A stretch of 64,000 nucleotides of DNA from Hemileia vastatrix. Lineage: Eukaryota; Basidiomycota; Pucciniomycetes; Pucciniales; Zaghouaniaceae. A program made the translations under genes and the position numbers. Positions 20,182-31,325 of the stretch are shown in pieces. Location of the stretch: NCBI GenBank assembly GCA_030280995.1, contig JASXTE010000011.1, positions 19,394,103 through 19,458,102 on the forward strand, read 5' to 3'. Positions within the stretch are counted from its first letter, which is position 1, and every line of letters begins with the position of its first letter. The notes under the pieces were generated by a model. The model saw only the letters and a program-made list of their open reading frames with translations, made no database searches and was not told where the DNA came from.

Positions 20182-22110
20182 TTATTTAGATTTAAATTTT
20201 TTCAAGAGATTTTTAAGATCAGAGATTTCATTTTCTGGAATCCACTGGTCATATTCACTTGATTTATTTTTAAATCTTAATAGATACTCAACTCCCTTTT
20301 CTTTAGTAAGGTGTCTCTTTTTAAGTATCTTTTCAATTTCTGCCTTTTCCACTATTTCTTCAGGTTGCTGTTTATGCCTTCCTGATCTTCTTGGAAATAG
20401 AGCAGTATCATTAGAATGGTATGGTTTTATAAGAGAAATAGGAAATACTGGATGTTTTCTATCATAAGGTGCATATAGAATAACCTCAACAGCATTATTA
20501 CCAACCATCTTTTTAACTACAAATGGTCCAATGAATGGATCCTTCAATTTAACATTACCATTTAAATTGAAATGTAGCGTTGAAATAAGGACTTCATCAC
20601 CCTCTTTGAACATTTGTTCTTTATGGGCTTTATCCCATCTTTTCTTTTCATACTCAAAAGCCTTATTTATACATTCTTGAGCATGTTTTCTGCATAGTTC
20701 CTGCATCTGAAGAAAAGATTTAGTACCTGGATGAATATCCAATCTAGGTAACTTATTAAGAGTTTTAGCAGGGGTATTAGGTACATAACCCAACCATAAC
20801 TCAAATGGCTTCTTGCCAGTGACAGAATGTACTGTACTATTATATGCAAATTCTAAACCTGGGATAAGGATTACCCAATCATGCGTGAATTTGTCGTTGT
20901 CTTTAAAATTAAGACCAAAAGCACAGTATCTTCTAATCATATCTTCTAAGGTTTGTATCATTCTTTCTGCTAGCCCATCAGTTTGTGGATGGTGTTCTGT
21001 AGAAAGTTTTAATTGACACCCTGAAACATCCATAAGTGACGTCCAGAACTCAGAAGTAAATTTAGGATCTCTGTCAGAAACTATTGCTTTGGGGAAACCT
21101 GCTGTATTTAACATTTGTGTCCACCATAAAAAAGCTAAGTCCTTTGCAGAAACCTCTTTGTGGGTAGGAATAAATTTACACATCCTTGTAAATCTATCTA
21201 CAATAACCCAGCAGGAGTTATAACTCTTATGCCCTGCTATTGGCAAACCTGTTACAAAGTCCATGTTAATGATTTCCCATGGAGCTTTTGGTTGCTCAAT
21301 TTGTTGTAATAAACCAGCTCTTTTTCCTGTTAATCTTTTAGATTGTTGACAAGAATCACATGTTTCAACATATTTCTGAACATCCTCAGACATGTTAATC
21401 CACCAAGCTGTGTTTTTTACTCTGGTTAATGTTTTATGGTAGTCAAAATGACCTGCTAATATATCATCATGACATATACTTAACATTAACTCCTTCATTG
21501 AAGGGGGAATTACAATTACATTACTTAATTTTTTCCTGTAATATATAAAACCATCCTCAATGGAAAATTTTCCTTTTTCTAATGCCTCTTTATACTTAAT
21601 TGGTAATGTTTTTATTAAAACATTCATTGAAGCATTAGATGGATCATTTAATATTGTAGTTAATTTACTTAAGTCAGGATCAGAATTATAATTATCAAGA
21701 ATTGATTTCATAAATTCATCCTCAAGAACTACAATATAAATGCCATAAATGTTAATAATCTCTGACTCAGGAACATAAGCAGGATTATCATCATTATTAG
21801 GCAGAGGTACTCTAGATAACAGATCTACATTAGAGTGCAAGGTTCCTGCTCTATGTGTAATAGTCATTCGTCCTCTGTATTCTTGTACAGCTAATTGCCA
21901 TCTAAACATGTGTCTATTAGGAGTTTTCATGTTTAAGAGTGACTTAACTGCACTACAGTCAGTTATTAACTCAAATTTTTGGTCTTCAAGGTAATAATGT
22001 AGCTTCTCAAGAGCCCATACTACTGCCAAACATTCAAGTTGAGTAGCACCATATTTTAATTCACCACTTCTCAGAGTACGTGAAATATAGCAGATTAATA
22101 CTTCTGACAT
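20182..22110 (-). pseudogene. Gypsy-2 pol, C-terminal part: RNase H end, integrase and chromodomain
   Basis: This open segment of 642 codons begins inside RNase H (ICYISRTLRSGELKYGATQ). The integrase zinc domain reads HDDILAGHFDYH with CDSCQQSKR. The catalytic acids lie in NMDFVTG, IVSDRDPKF and TDGLAERM, with 35 residues between the last Asp and the Glu. A GPF-type segment (DPFIGPFVVKKMVG) and a C-terminal chromodomain (EIEKILKKRH, then EYLLRFKNK and YDQWIPENEI) follow. Chromodomains of this type can steer integration toward modified histones. The frame is joined to the upstream RT segment by a frameshift at about 22100-22115. The domain itself looks intact. Confidence 0.9.
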
Positions 22111-22613
22111 TTTCCTTCAATAAGTTGTTTTTGATGTAAAGCAGCACCCAGTCCAATAAAACTTGCATCTGTATATAACACAAAAGGTAATTGGAAATCT
22201 GGTAATCCCAAGATAGGAGCTGTCATTAAACATTCCTTCAACTTATTGAAAGCTTGTTGTCTTTCATTATTCCAAATGAAAGCTTCTGATTTCTTTATCA
22301 GTGTGGTCAGTGGTGCAGCAATTGATTGGTAGTTTTTTATATATTGTCTATAATAACCACACATTCCAAGAAAAGATTGTACATCCTTCACATTTTGAGG
22401 AATGCCAATATTTTTTATTGCAGCCACTTTATTTTGGTCTACACATATTTGTAAGCCAGATACAATATGACCAAGCACTTTTAAAGATTCAAACCCAAAT
22501 TTACATTTTTTCAATGCAAGGGTCATTTTTATTTCATCCATTTTCTGAAATACTTTTCTTAAATGGATTAAGTGTTCATCAAAAGATTTAGAGAACACTA
22601 TGATATCATCAAT
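22095..22613 (-). pseudogene. Gypsy-2 pol, middle part: end of RT and start of RNase H
   Basis: This segment follows directly after a TAA at 22614-22616 and reads IDDIIVFSKSFDEHLIHL. The stop therefore replaces the Tyr of the YIDD active-site box of the reverse transcriptase. It continues with LGHIVSG and QSFLGMCGYYRQYIKNY (RT thumb), then VLYTDASFIGLGAALHQKQ (RNase H), and ends by frameshift near 22,100. Confidence 0.88.
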
Positions 22614-25600
22614 TTATACCATTAACCATCCTTCAATCATTTCATTATGGAATGTTATATCCATTAACTTCTGAAATACTGATGGAGCATTTTTTGGTCC
22701 AAATGGCATTCTGACATAATTATAAATTCCCATGTGTGTTGTTATCAACAAAAAGTTCTGTGAATTCTTTTCAACAGGAATTTGATGGTACCCTTTATTT
22801 CCATCTAGGCAACTTATATATTTAGCACCTTTAAGGGTAGCATGTATAGAGGCAATCCTTGGCAAGGGATAAATATCATCTACTTTAAATGTATTTAATG
22901 CTCTATAATCACCGCACAGTCTTGCTTTATCTTGTTCATAAGAAATTAGCACTGGTGATATTACACAATATTTTGGCGTAGTTTCAACCTTCTCAAGAAT
23001 GTTCATTTTCAATAACATCTTAATATTATCCTCTATGTCTTTCCTCTTCATTGGTGAAGCAGGGTATGGTTTCTTTTTAAGACTAGCAGGAATATTATCC
23101 ATGTCACAGGTTAAACTAATTTTCATTTCATGATCTTTTACAAGGCCAAGTTTATTTGTACCATGTGCAAAAGCCATTGGAAAAGCTTTAATTAATTCCA
23201 AAATATTATCTTTCTCAGTTTCACTTATCTGAGTGCCAAATGATGCTTTTGAAATTTCTGTTTCCAGAAGTTCCATCTCATTGGATTCTCTTCCTTTAGA
23301 CGGGGAATTTGTTACTGACTCAATGTGTAAGACTGTGTTAAAAGAATTTATTTTAAATTTCCTTTTACCATTCATGCCAATTGTAAAATTATTATTAGCA
23401 GGGTCTAATTTTACACCAAATTTAGTCAGAATATCATTTCCAATGATAAAACAGTTACTACAATTAGTATTATCCATTACTACAAAGTCACAAGTTACCC
23501 TTACATAACCATGTTGGTGTTTAAAGAAAACAGCAGCTTTGTATTTACCAATGGGGTGTAGTACTGATCCAAAACCTCTCCAATTTTTATTTTGAAGTGG
23601 TTCAAGCTTAAACTTATATTCACTATCAATTTTCTGTAATGTATTAGTGGAAACAACAGAACCAGCAGCTCCTGTGTCCAGTACTATATTAACATTTTCA
23701 CCAGAAATGATAGCTGGAACCATGATAGGTGTCATTCTAAAGTTATCAGCTTGTATATCCTTAATGATTTCAGCATCCTCAAAATTCATTAAAGATTCAT
23801 TTGAGTCCATATTTAATATTGGATTTTCAAAGATGGACAAATCATCTTCCAACATACAGACTTCATTTTCATCACTATATGAGATATTGCTGTCATAATC
23901 ACTTGATTCTTTACTTTTTTCAGTTTCAGTTTCAGATTCACGTTGATTTTCAACAATATTTATGTTTTTCTCACATTTGTGACCTTTTACCCAAGGTTTG
24001 TTACACTTATAACAAGTATTTGTTTCATACTTTTTAGGTACTACAGGTGCAGTAGGTTTTTTCTGCTTCTCCTGAAGTGTTTTTGAATTCTGAGTTTTTA
24101 CAGGTTCAACATTTTGCTTATAAGTGGAATACCTTGATTCATACTTATGGTTTAATAATATTTCATTGCAAATATTAATAAAGTCAGAATATTCAGTAAC
24201 ATTTAATGTTCTAGCTACAACAATGTCTCTGACAGATATAGGTAATTTGTATATTATCTTATCTTTCCATAAGTAAAAATCCATATGAGGCTCAATGGCT
24301 TTTAATATTTTGTTTAAATTCATTAAAAATACCATAGGTTTGTCACCATTCAACGGATTATACCTAGTCTTCTCATACAGTCTTTGCTGAGTAAGCCTGA
24401 ATTTAGAACCTCCAAATTGTTTTTCAATAAGTTGTTTCCATTCAGCCCAAGAGTAGTCTCTACCCTCACTTAAGACAGCTTCAAACCATAATAAAGCAAC
24501 ATCCTTAAATAAAGAAATTAATTTTGATGTTATCTCTTCATCTGGTAACTTATATGAGAATTTCAAGTTGTCAATTCTTTGAATAAAATGTTGCCAATCA
24601 GAGCTGGCTTCCCCATCATAAGTTGGGTACTGATCTATCTTAGGCCAGTTCTTCTGATTGGATTTTATCTCACTAATCTTAGGTAAATTCAACAACTCAT
24701 TCAGTTTTGATAAATGGTCTTGTATTTCTTCCTGTACGGATTTGTGACTTACATTTTCAGATTTGAAACTACCACCAGATGGTTTTAATTGTGGTGGTAC
24801 AGGGAAGGAATGAGATTCACTTTTGCCAATGAAAGGATTATTATTATATTGATTATACTTATGATTATCCTGGTTCATTAGTAGATTGGCAGTTTCAATC
24901 TCAACTTTAGTTAATCTTTGTAGCAACTCAGAGACACTTTGATTTGTCTGGGCAAAAGATAACTTTGTTCTTGATTCAGTCTTTAATAAATGTGTTTCAT
25001 ATAATTTTTCTAACTCACAAAATTTGTTTGAAAGGTCATTATATTTATTACTCAATGAATCATATTTAAGAGTTAGAGACAAATTTTCTTTCTCTAATTC
25101 TTTATTACATGTTGCTAATTGAGAAATGTTCAATGTTAAGGATGAAATTGTATCACTAGTGAGCTTAACTGTCTGTTCCTCACAATCAGTCATTCTATTC
25201 CACAATGCTGAAACAATTCTATGGACAGTTGGATTATTGTTAAAATATTCCATGTCCTCCTTTTCAATTCTCTCACTCTCCTGTGAACTTCTCATCTCAC
25301 TAGTAGGTGGTTGCAACTGAGGATTAACTGTATTATCATTGTATATAGTACTGTTATTATGGACAAAAGACAAGTCAGGTGTATCTACTCTAAAACCTAA
25401 ATTTCTTAAATCCTCCTCTATTTTTTGTACAGATTTAACATCAATAGAATTACCTATATTGTAATTATCAGTATTATGTCTAATCTGAGAGGGTAAGTTA
25501 CTTACCAAGGGATGGTTGCCAGTCCTGATTTTTGGCGCTTTTTTCCCTTGTAAGGGTGAGCTGAGGAAGTCAGATGAGGGGGTGGATCCCTGTTGCAACT

Positions 25601-25772
25601 GTGGCTTGTCCACTGTTGGTGAAACCAGTCCCATTTCCATTTGTCTACCAGGATTTTCTCCTGGGAGTGAGTGGACCCTCCTTGGGTAGGGGGTTGCTGA
25701 TTTGATTGACTGGGCTGGCCTCCCTTTAATTCTGCCATTGCCTGATTCATCTGCTGAAACCCTACCTTGCAA
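22614..25772 (-). pseudogene. Gypsy-2 Gag, protease and N-terminal RT
   Basis: This frame of 1052 codons holds a coiled-coil-rich region, a retrotransposon capsid domain (WQHFIQRIDNLKFSYKLPDE, then WAEWKQLIEKQFGG), and a short zinc knuckle CYKCNKPWVKGHKC. A protease with VLDTGAAGS and the first half of the reverse transcriptase (ARLCGDYRALNTFKV, then FLLITTHMGIYNYVRMPFGP) follow. It ends at the TAA that destroys the YIDD box. The first ATG in this frame is not the natural start; the N-terminus is in the overlapping frame at 25502-26023, reached by a frameshift near a C run at about 25,690. Gag and Pol are in one frame here, unlike in Gypsy-1. Confidence 0.9.
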
Positions 25773-26023
25773 TTGTTTTGCAACTGCTCTACTTCTTTGA
25801 ACATGAGAGATTTTGATTCCTCCAACTTCAGAACCTGTTTGGCCAGGTGGGACAGTTGATCCTGAAGAGGAGGAGACGTCTTTTTGATAGTTATCTTTTT
25901 TAAGAGGGCGTCCTTTTCCTCTATACTCATGCTTTCTGGCTGGGGGTACTGTTGTCCCTCCATGGTGATGTCCTGGAAAGTTTTTGTTAGCTTTAGACCT
26001 GGTATTATAAGCAGGCTGTTCAC
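25502..26023 (-). pseudogene. Gypsy-2 N-terminal leader of Gag
   Basis: This open segment of 173 codons probably carries the true start (MEGQQYPQPESMSIEEKDAL or an upstream Met). It has a coiled-coil stretch (LAKQVLKLEESKSLMFKEVE) and a glutamine-rich part. Its last 60 codons or so are rich in Trp, Cys and His and look like a shadow of the neighbouring frame, so the real protein leaves this frame near 25,690. Confidence 0.65.
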
Positions 26024-26560
26024 TTACACTATCCTAGGGAGCACTCATATTGTTCAGCATAACAATATTTTACGTCTACAAAAGGAAAAAACTCTATGGA
26101 ATTAGTAGACAAAAGATATTAGCAATTATATTACTAATAAAAAAGCAATGGAGCTTACCCTGAATTTATGTCTTTATTTATTTAAATAAAATATAAGAAA
26201 AATTCAAAAAAAATCTGTTAAAAATATAATAATAAGTTTAACTAGACCTCTATAAGGGTGAATAATTAGCTTACCAAGCTTTAGCCAAATACCAATTTAA
26301 TTGGGTGTTATATTGGTGTCCAAATACCAATTGAAATTGGGTTTATATTGGGTACAGTTACTACTGTAAATATCTAATTTTTATGATAAAAAATTAGTAC
26401 AATTATTATAAGGGTTCTTTTCCGCAATCAATGAGTTATGATGACCCACTAATATGCAGCAGACCCAAATATTTGGTTAATTTTTAGCTGTAATAAGGTA
26501 AAAATCATGTCCCAAGGCTTATACTAAATAATAAGTAAAATATAAGGAAAGACCCCCAAT
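26024..26560 (-). other. Gypsy-2 leader between 5' LTR and gag
   Basis: No gene is visible. Next to the LTR, in element sense, is ATTGGGGGTCTTTCC, the expected place of the primer site, which I could not assign to a tRNA. At 26283-26352 there is a two-copy repeat with CCAAATACCAATT and palindromic CCAATT/AATTGG parts. Confidence 0.6.
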
Positions 26561-27737
26561 TGTCAGTATAGTCTAGTATATAAGTATGATATAATAGTGT
26601 TATTTTATGGTCCTACTACTTATTGATAAATGATTTAGTGATTAAACCTCAGGGGAAGACTAATAGAATAGTTATACTCAAATAAAACTCACAATACTTG
26701 GATTTAAATGCGTGCTAGTGGTGGAAAATAGAAGAATAAAATATAGTTATAGCTTTTATAAAGATAATATCAATTTATAAGGGCTTTATAATATATTTCT
26801 GAATACTAATAATTGTATTGTAGTGTTTGTTTGAAGTGTAGTAATTGAATGATGATAATAAACCGTCAAAATCCCTCCTTACTTATACCCAAATCCACTG
26901 GAGTGCACAGACCTTCAATCCAGATGATGTCACTGCTATCCCCGGCAATTACAGCACTGTGAGGGCCCATTACCTCCCCATGGCGTCCACTTCAAGCAGT
27001 TTCAACACCCAGACCTCCAGTAAGGCCCCTCCATCACTATTAATAATAACACAGAGTCATACCATAAATAGAAAATCCAGATAAAAGTGGATACCATAAA
27101 GAAACAGGTAAAATAAATGATCAAAAAGAGATTTAATGAAAATAAAAGCATATAAAGGAAACAAATAAAATGTCCAAGCCCCCAATAACATCCCCAAGCA
27201 TCCACATTAACCCAGAAACATCCTTCCAACCCATAAATCCGTGAATAACCATCCAAGGAAGTAATTTTAGTTGTCCAAACTGGGTGTATGCGCCTGATAT
27301 AGGTGTCTATGCTTCTGTAGGCGTTGTGAGTCCACTGATTTTGTCCATATGACCTAAAATAAGCAGAAAAACAAAGGTTATAGGCTATTAAGGGGCTAAA
27401 ACCCACTTATATACCTAAATATACATAATATACTGCATATTTCACTGAATATGAGATTTATGTATACATATAAGCTTATGTATGTCAATAATTACTTCAT
27501 ATCACTTAAGATAAGTATATTATGACTCCATTAAGACCTTAATAAGTCTTATTAGGCCATGGATAAGCTATTTAAACTATTATAAATTATATAATAGAAT
27601 AATAATTATATATATATATAATAAAATAATATATATTATTATTTTAACCTTATTTTTAAGATATAAGCTTAATCTAGTTAAGGTTATCTTATTTTAAGCA
27701 TAAGAAATACTCAGTCCTAAGGATATTTAGGCTGACA
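26561..27737 (-). repeat. Gypsy-2 LTR, right copy (5' LTR in element sense)
   Basis: 1177 bp with intact TGTCAG and CTGACA ends. Confidence 0.94.
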
Positions 27738-27742
27738 AGTTC

Positions 27743-28495
27743 ACTGTTATCCAGATAAGAGTCATACATATATTTAAGTATGAAGTTTTCATAGAAGGAA
27801 TGAGATATAATATAGGCATGAAAAAAAGGAGATGAAACTTACCTTGATTGAAAAGTAGGAAAAATAGAGTGAGAAAGATTGATGTTGGAATTTTGGGGAA
27901 ACTGAATATGGGGTAAGTGAAATGCATAAAGAATGTGCAATGTATGTGTTTCAATGAAATGGAGCCAAAAAAAAGTGAAATAGGGGGAAACGGGGATAAT
28001 GACCACACTAAGGAGGGATGAAGAGTAGGGTGATAGACCTAAAAAAGAAAGTAAAGAGGGAGAGAAAAAAAAGGTTAATTTCACCATTGAAATCAAAAAT
28101 AACCACTTACAAAAAAATTTAGATAAATAAAATAAAATAAACAGAAAAAGAACAAAAAAAATTATAATTAGTAATAAAAAAATCAAAAAAAAGAATAAAG
28201 TGACTTACCTGGAGAGATGAGATGACAAAATGAATGAAACCAAATTGTTTGAGGGATGTTGGAGGAGAATAGGAAAAGGATATGAGGGATGAATGAAAAA
28301 TAGAAACAGTGAAAAATTATGCAATTTTAGAAAATATGCAATGTCATGTTGAGCTGGTGAAAGAAAACCAATGAACCATCCAAAAAAGAGATATTAACCA
28401 TAAACCAAAAAAAATGAATATGCAACAAACAAAAATAACAAGCCAAGTGAATAAAGTATACAAAGTGGAAATTTGGAGAGTATGAAAACAAAAAA
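27743..28495 (-). other. Conserved non-coding segment downstream of the H1 transposase
   Basis: No gene is supported. In transposase sense it contains CAACATGA, a T-rich stretch and then CTCATCTCTCCAGGTAAGTC, which also occurs downstream of the transposases of H2 (37011-37170) and H3 (52346-52485). A second shared block ends GTAAAATTAACC in H2 and H3, with GTGAAATTAACC here. Confidence 0.7.
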
Positions 28496-29759
28496 TTAAA
28501 AGGGTTGTGTGCCAAAATGGTTAAGGGTGATTGGCATGATGACAGAGCGTATGTCAATTGAATTACTGTTTTGTGATTCAAGGGATGGGAGAGCAGGCAC
28601 TGGTTCAGGATCCTCTCCTTCATAAAGATCATTCCACTCATCTTTTAAATCAGCTAGGATATTGTGGAGTATAATGCAAGTCATGATCCAATGATTCGCA
28701 CTTTTGATCTCCAATATCTTTTGAAATTGGATTTGGAGCTCCCCAAGACTAGAAAATTGTCTCTTTAAAATACCTATAGCATGTTCAATCCATACTCTTG
28801 ATTGGGCAAGGTGATAATTAAATTTAGTTTTGGGGTCATTTTCTAAGGTTGCACCACGGAAAGCAGGTATAATGTACTTCCCACTTGCATATGCTGAGTC
28901 TGCAAGAAGGTACTGAGAATCATCAAAGTATGAGTCTGGGGTTTGAGAAATCCTCATTCTTTGGAAGAAAGAAGAGTCATGACATGATCCAGGGCAGCCA
29001 CTTTGAAAAACAATATTTTTTTTATTTACATCACATATAAGTTGAACAGCACTAGAGTATCTAGAAGGAAGATAAAAAGTTAGTTCATGAATGATGAGAA
29101 AATGGAGAAGATTTTGAACAAACCTTTTTTTGAAATCAAAATTATGGTTTCCATCATGAGCAGGCTTTTGACTCAAAGGTATAGTTGTGCCATCAACATA
29201 ACCTACACAGCCAGGAAAACCTTTGGCTTGCATTACTTGAGAGGATTCAAGTTGTTGTTCTAAAGTTGGCCAAGCAAGTGTTTGAGACTTGAGGGAAAGG
29301 ATAGCAATCATACAGCGCTTGGTGTATAATATCACTGTACCATATCCTATGTTAAATAGATTATCCAAATGTCTTACAGCAGCACCATTTCCATTTGAGC
29401 CAAAGTGACATAGTGCAACAGCAAGTTGAAATGGCAGTATTACGCTGTTTGTTATGGGAATCGTTATGAAAGATAGGATGTTCAGAGATGAGTTGATAAA
29501 TTTTGAAGAAAGAATTGGGTGAAGTTCTAAATAACTGAGTGAAGTTTAGTGGGGGAATGTTGAGAATGGAGCGGAGATCATATTGGGGATCATGATAAAG
29601 ATTTGGCCCCCTGGAAATGAGGTAACACTTTTTGGAAAGTAAACACAAATAGGCTAAGGCATCTTCCAAATCAGAGTCAGATTTATAGTAGAGAACTAAA
29701 AATAAAGTGATGGCATTAATAGTGGAGTAAAGTAGCCGTCTAGTAGAGAGGTGCTTCAT
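28496..29759 (-). pseudogene. PIF/Harbinger-like DDE transposase of H1
   Basis: The frame starts at the ATG at 29757-29759 (MKHLSTRRLLYSTINAITL) and aligns along its length with the 397-residue transposase of H3. A single-base frame change lies near 29,440. An intron of 63 bases (29061-29123, GTTTGT to TTCTAG) sits at the same codon as the H3 intron and happens to stay open. Catalytic acids are recognisable in FPGCVGYVDGTTIP, LLADSAYASGKY and WIEHAIGILKRQF (D, D, E). The C-terminus reads SVIMPITLNHFGTQPF. Apart from the frameshift the gene is well preserved. It would cut and rejoin DNA at the element ends together with the Myb-like partner. Confidence 0.85.
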
Positions 29760-30124
29760 TCTTGTCAGTGGTATAGGTGTTGGTAGAAGGTTTAAGTGAT
29801 GAGTGGGAAGTGGGAATTTGCCGCCAAATGTGCTGTTAGGGTGTGTAGATAGAAAAAAAACATAAGTGTTCGCCACCAAAATTAAGTAGCATAGAGTGAG
29901 GAGAGACTTAAGGATGGCATCAGAAATTATAGGTCATGTGACTTTCTTAAAAATCCATCATGAATGTGATGAGTTTGGGATCAGGAATTAGGAACAGAAA
30001 TTGGGGTATAAGAGGCAGGATAATGCATTATCATGGATTCCTTATCCACTAACCCCGGGGCTAGTGGATAAGAATCTTCCGCAATTAATAATGTCTGATA
30101 CCGGGAAAAAAAAATTCTGATCCC

Positions 30125-30156
30125 TAATTGCGGATCCCTGAACATTGATATCCCCT
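30125..30156. repeat. Right terminal inverted repeat of H1
   Basis: Read inward it starts AGGGGATATCAATGTTC and continues GGATCCGCAATTA. It is followed outside by the ATT duplication at 30157-30159. Confidence 0.85.
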
Positions 30157-30533
30157 ATTAGGTTGATGCTCAGAAACCAACACAGAAACTGCTTCTTTAA
30201 TTCAAAATTTTTTTTGTATCTACTCACAATTTCAATAAATTGTTTCTAAGTTGAAGGTATTATTGTTTAGCATTCCTCCGAAATCTACATGATCAATTTT
30301 CTATCCAATAACATTTTTACAAACTTTTGATAGCTGGTGGAGAGATTACATATAATACATTTAAATTGGGAAAATTCCTGCTAACATTTCTATTGATGTT
30401 TTCCAACTGTGGAATTTCATGAATTTAGCTACTTTTTGAGAGAAAGAGACGTGAGAAAAGGAATGAATAATTGAGACATTTTTTCTAGATTTTAATGACA
30501 AAAAGAAATAATTGTATTTGAAAGGCCATATTT
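30157..30533. other. Spacer between H1 and the host-type gene
   Basis: AT-rich sequence in which I see no gene or repeat. Confidence 0.5.
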
Positions 30534-31325
30534 TTAAAAAACTGTATGGTGTGGTTGAATAGGAGTCATTTCAATCCACTTTCCGAAGATTCCATCTTGA
30601 ATAATGTCAGAGCAGAGTGGAGTACGATGAAATGAATTCCTCTCCCTTAAAAACCCATCATTTGAGGCCTTTTGTGACAGAAAAAAGCAACTTGGAGACT
30701 TTGGCACCCCCCGACGTAACTCGGAATTAACTTTGTCAGACAAAGATACCATATTGTCTATCGAGCCACAACATTTGAAATCCCAATCCGTTTTCTTTGT
30801 AAAGAAAGTTGCTGATGCATGTAGCCTTCTCAATCTAATCGATGGTTGAGTGGAAAGATGAGTGCTTGCCGGAGAGGTGCTGGACGTTCTGATCACTGGA
30901 GAAGAAGTAGTATCTTTGGGTAAATAACTCTTTTCTTTGTTCAGAGGAAGTGATAGGACATTTGATTTACCTTGATTCAGCACCGTATCTGATTTACGAT
31001 CTTCAGATAAGATATTCGCGGCTACCACGTTTTTTAAAGGGCTAGAATCTATAGAAGTTCTCTCTTTAGAATTGGATATCGTTTCCAAATCTTTAAGGTG
31101 AGGTTTGGGAAGTACCTAAAAAATATGAAAATGATTGGTGCTATATTTTTTTAGATCAGAATACATGTGATGATTCACCATTAAAGAAATTTTCGAAGCA
31201 ATCTTTCGAAAGCCTCTATCAGGCATTGGTGTTGAGAAGTCTTTAGGGAAAATACAAGCCGTAGAGTGATTATCATTATCATTACCACAAGAAAGTAGAT
31301 TTCCATAAAGGTTTTTTGTTTGCAT
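30534..31325 (-). CDS. Hypothetical protein, probable host gene with one intron
   Basis: Two minus-strand segments join into one gene. Exon 1 starts with the ATG at 31325 (MQTKNLYGNLLSCGNDNDN) and includes FSTPMPDRGFRKIASKIS. An intron of about 50 bases (candidate donor GTATTC near 31165, acceptor TTTTTTAG near 31118) leads to LPKPHLKDLETISNSKERTS. Exon 2 is serine/threonine-rich (SSPVIRTSSTSPASTHLS), then becomes basic (RLRRLHASATFFTKK), and ends IQPHHTVF. The product is about 250 residues, without signal peptide or membrane segment. I do not recognise the family. It has no repeat copies in the window and looks less AT-biased than its surroundings, which suggests a real cellular gene. The exact donor is uncertain. 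Confidence 0.5.

Larger units (their letters stand above)
18888..27737 (-). mobile_element. Gypsy-2: chromodomain Ty3/Gypsy LTR retrotransposon
   Basis: Two LTRs of exactly 1177 bp (18888-20064 and 26561-27737) start TGTCAG and end CTGACA, the inner end of the left copy having mutated to CTGAAA. The target duplication is AGTTC (18883-18887 and 27738-27742). The LTRs differ at about a dozen positions by eye, roughly 1 percent, so it is older than Gypsy-1 but still young. One gag-pol reading on the minus strand contains capsid, zinc knuckle, protease, RT, RNase H, integrase and a chromodomain, but is broken by a stop and at least two frameshifts. It inserted in H1, and H2 shows the uninterrupted target sequence at about 37600-37680. 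Confidence 0.93.
178..30156. mobile_element. PIF/Harbinger-like DNA transposon H1, split by two Gypsy elements and a MITE
   Basis: Both ends carry the same inverted sequence, with a run of Gs followed by TATCAAYG and GGATCYGCAATTA, flanked by ATT at 175-177 and 30157-30159. The element encodes, in + coordinates, a Myb/SANT-like gene (+), a Tet/JBP-like relic (-) and a DDE transposase (-). Gypsy-1, Gypsy-2 and a MITE interrupt it; without them it would be about 7.5 kb. The copy H2 at 36146-40491 has matching sequence across both Gypsy insertion points without the inserts, which supports the reconstruction. The transposase and Myb genes are both damaged, so this copy is probably dead. Assignment to PIF/Harbinger rests on the transposase plus Myb/SANT gene pair. 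The 3-bp duplication is ATT rather than the usual TWA. Confidence 0.85.

Noticed and set aside
25538..25544. A AAA AAG heptamer in phase with the short Gypsy-2 frame, leading into the long frame
   Set aside because: The sequence just upstream reads like genuine protein in the long frame and like a shadow in the short one, so the frame change probably lies near a C run at about 25,690. It falls before the capsid domain, not at a gag-pol border. A plain indel is likelier than programmed frameshifting.
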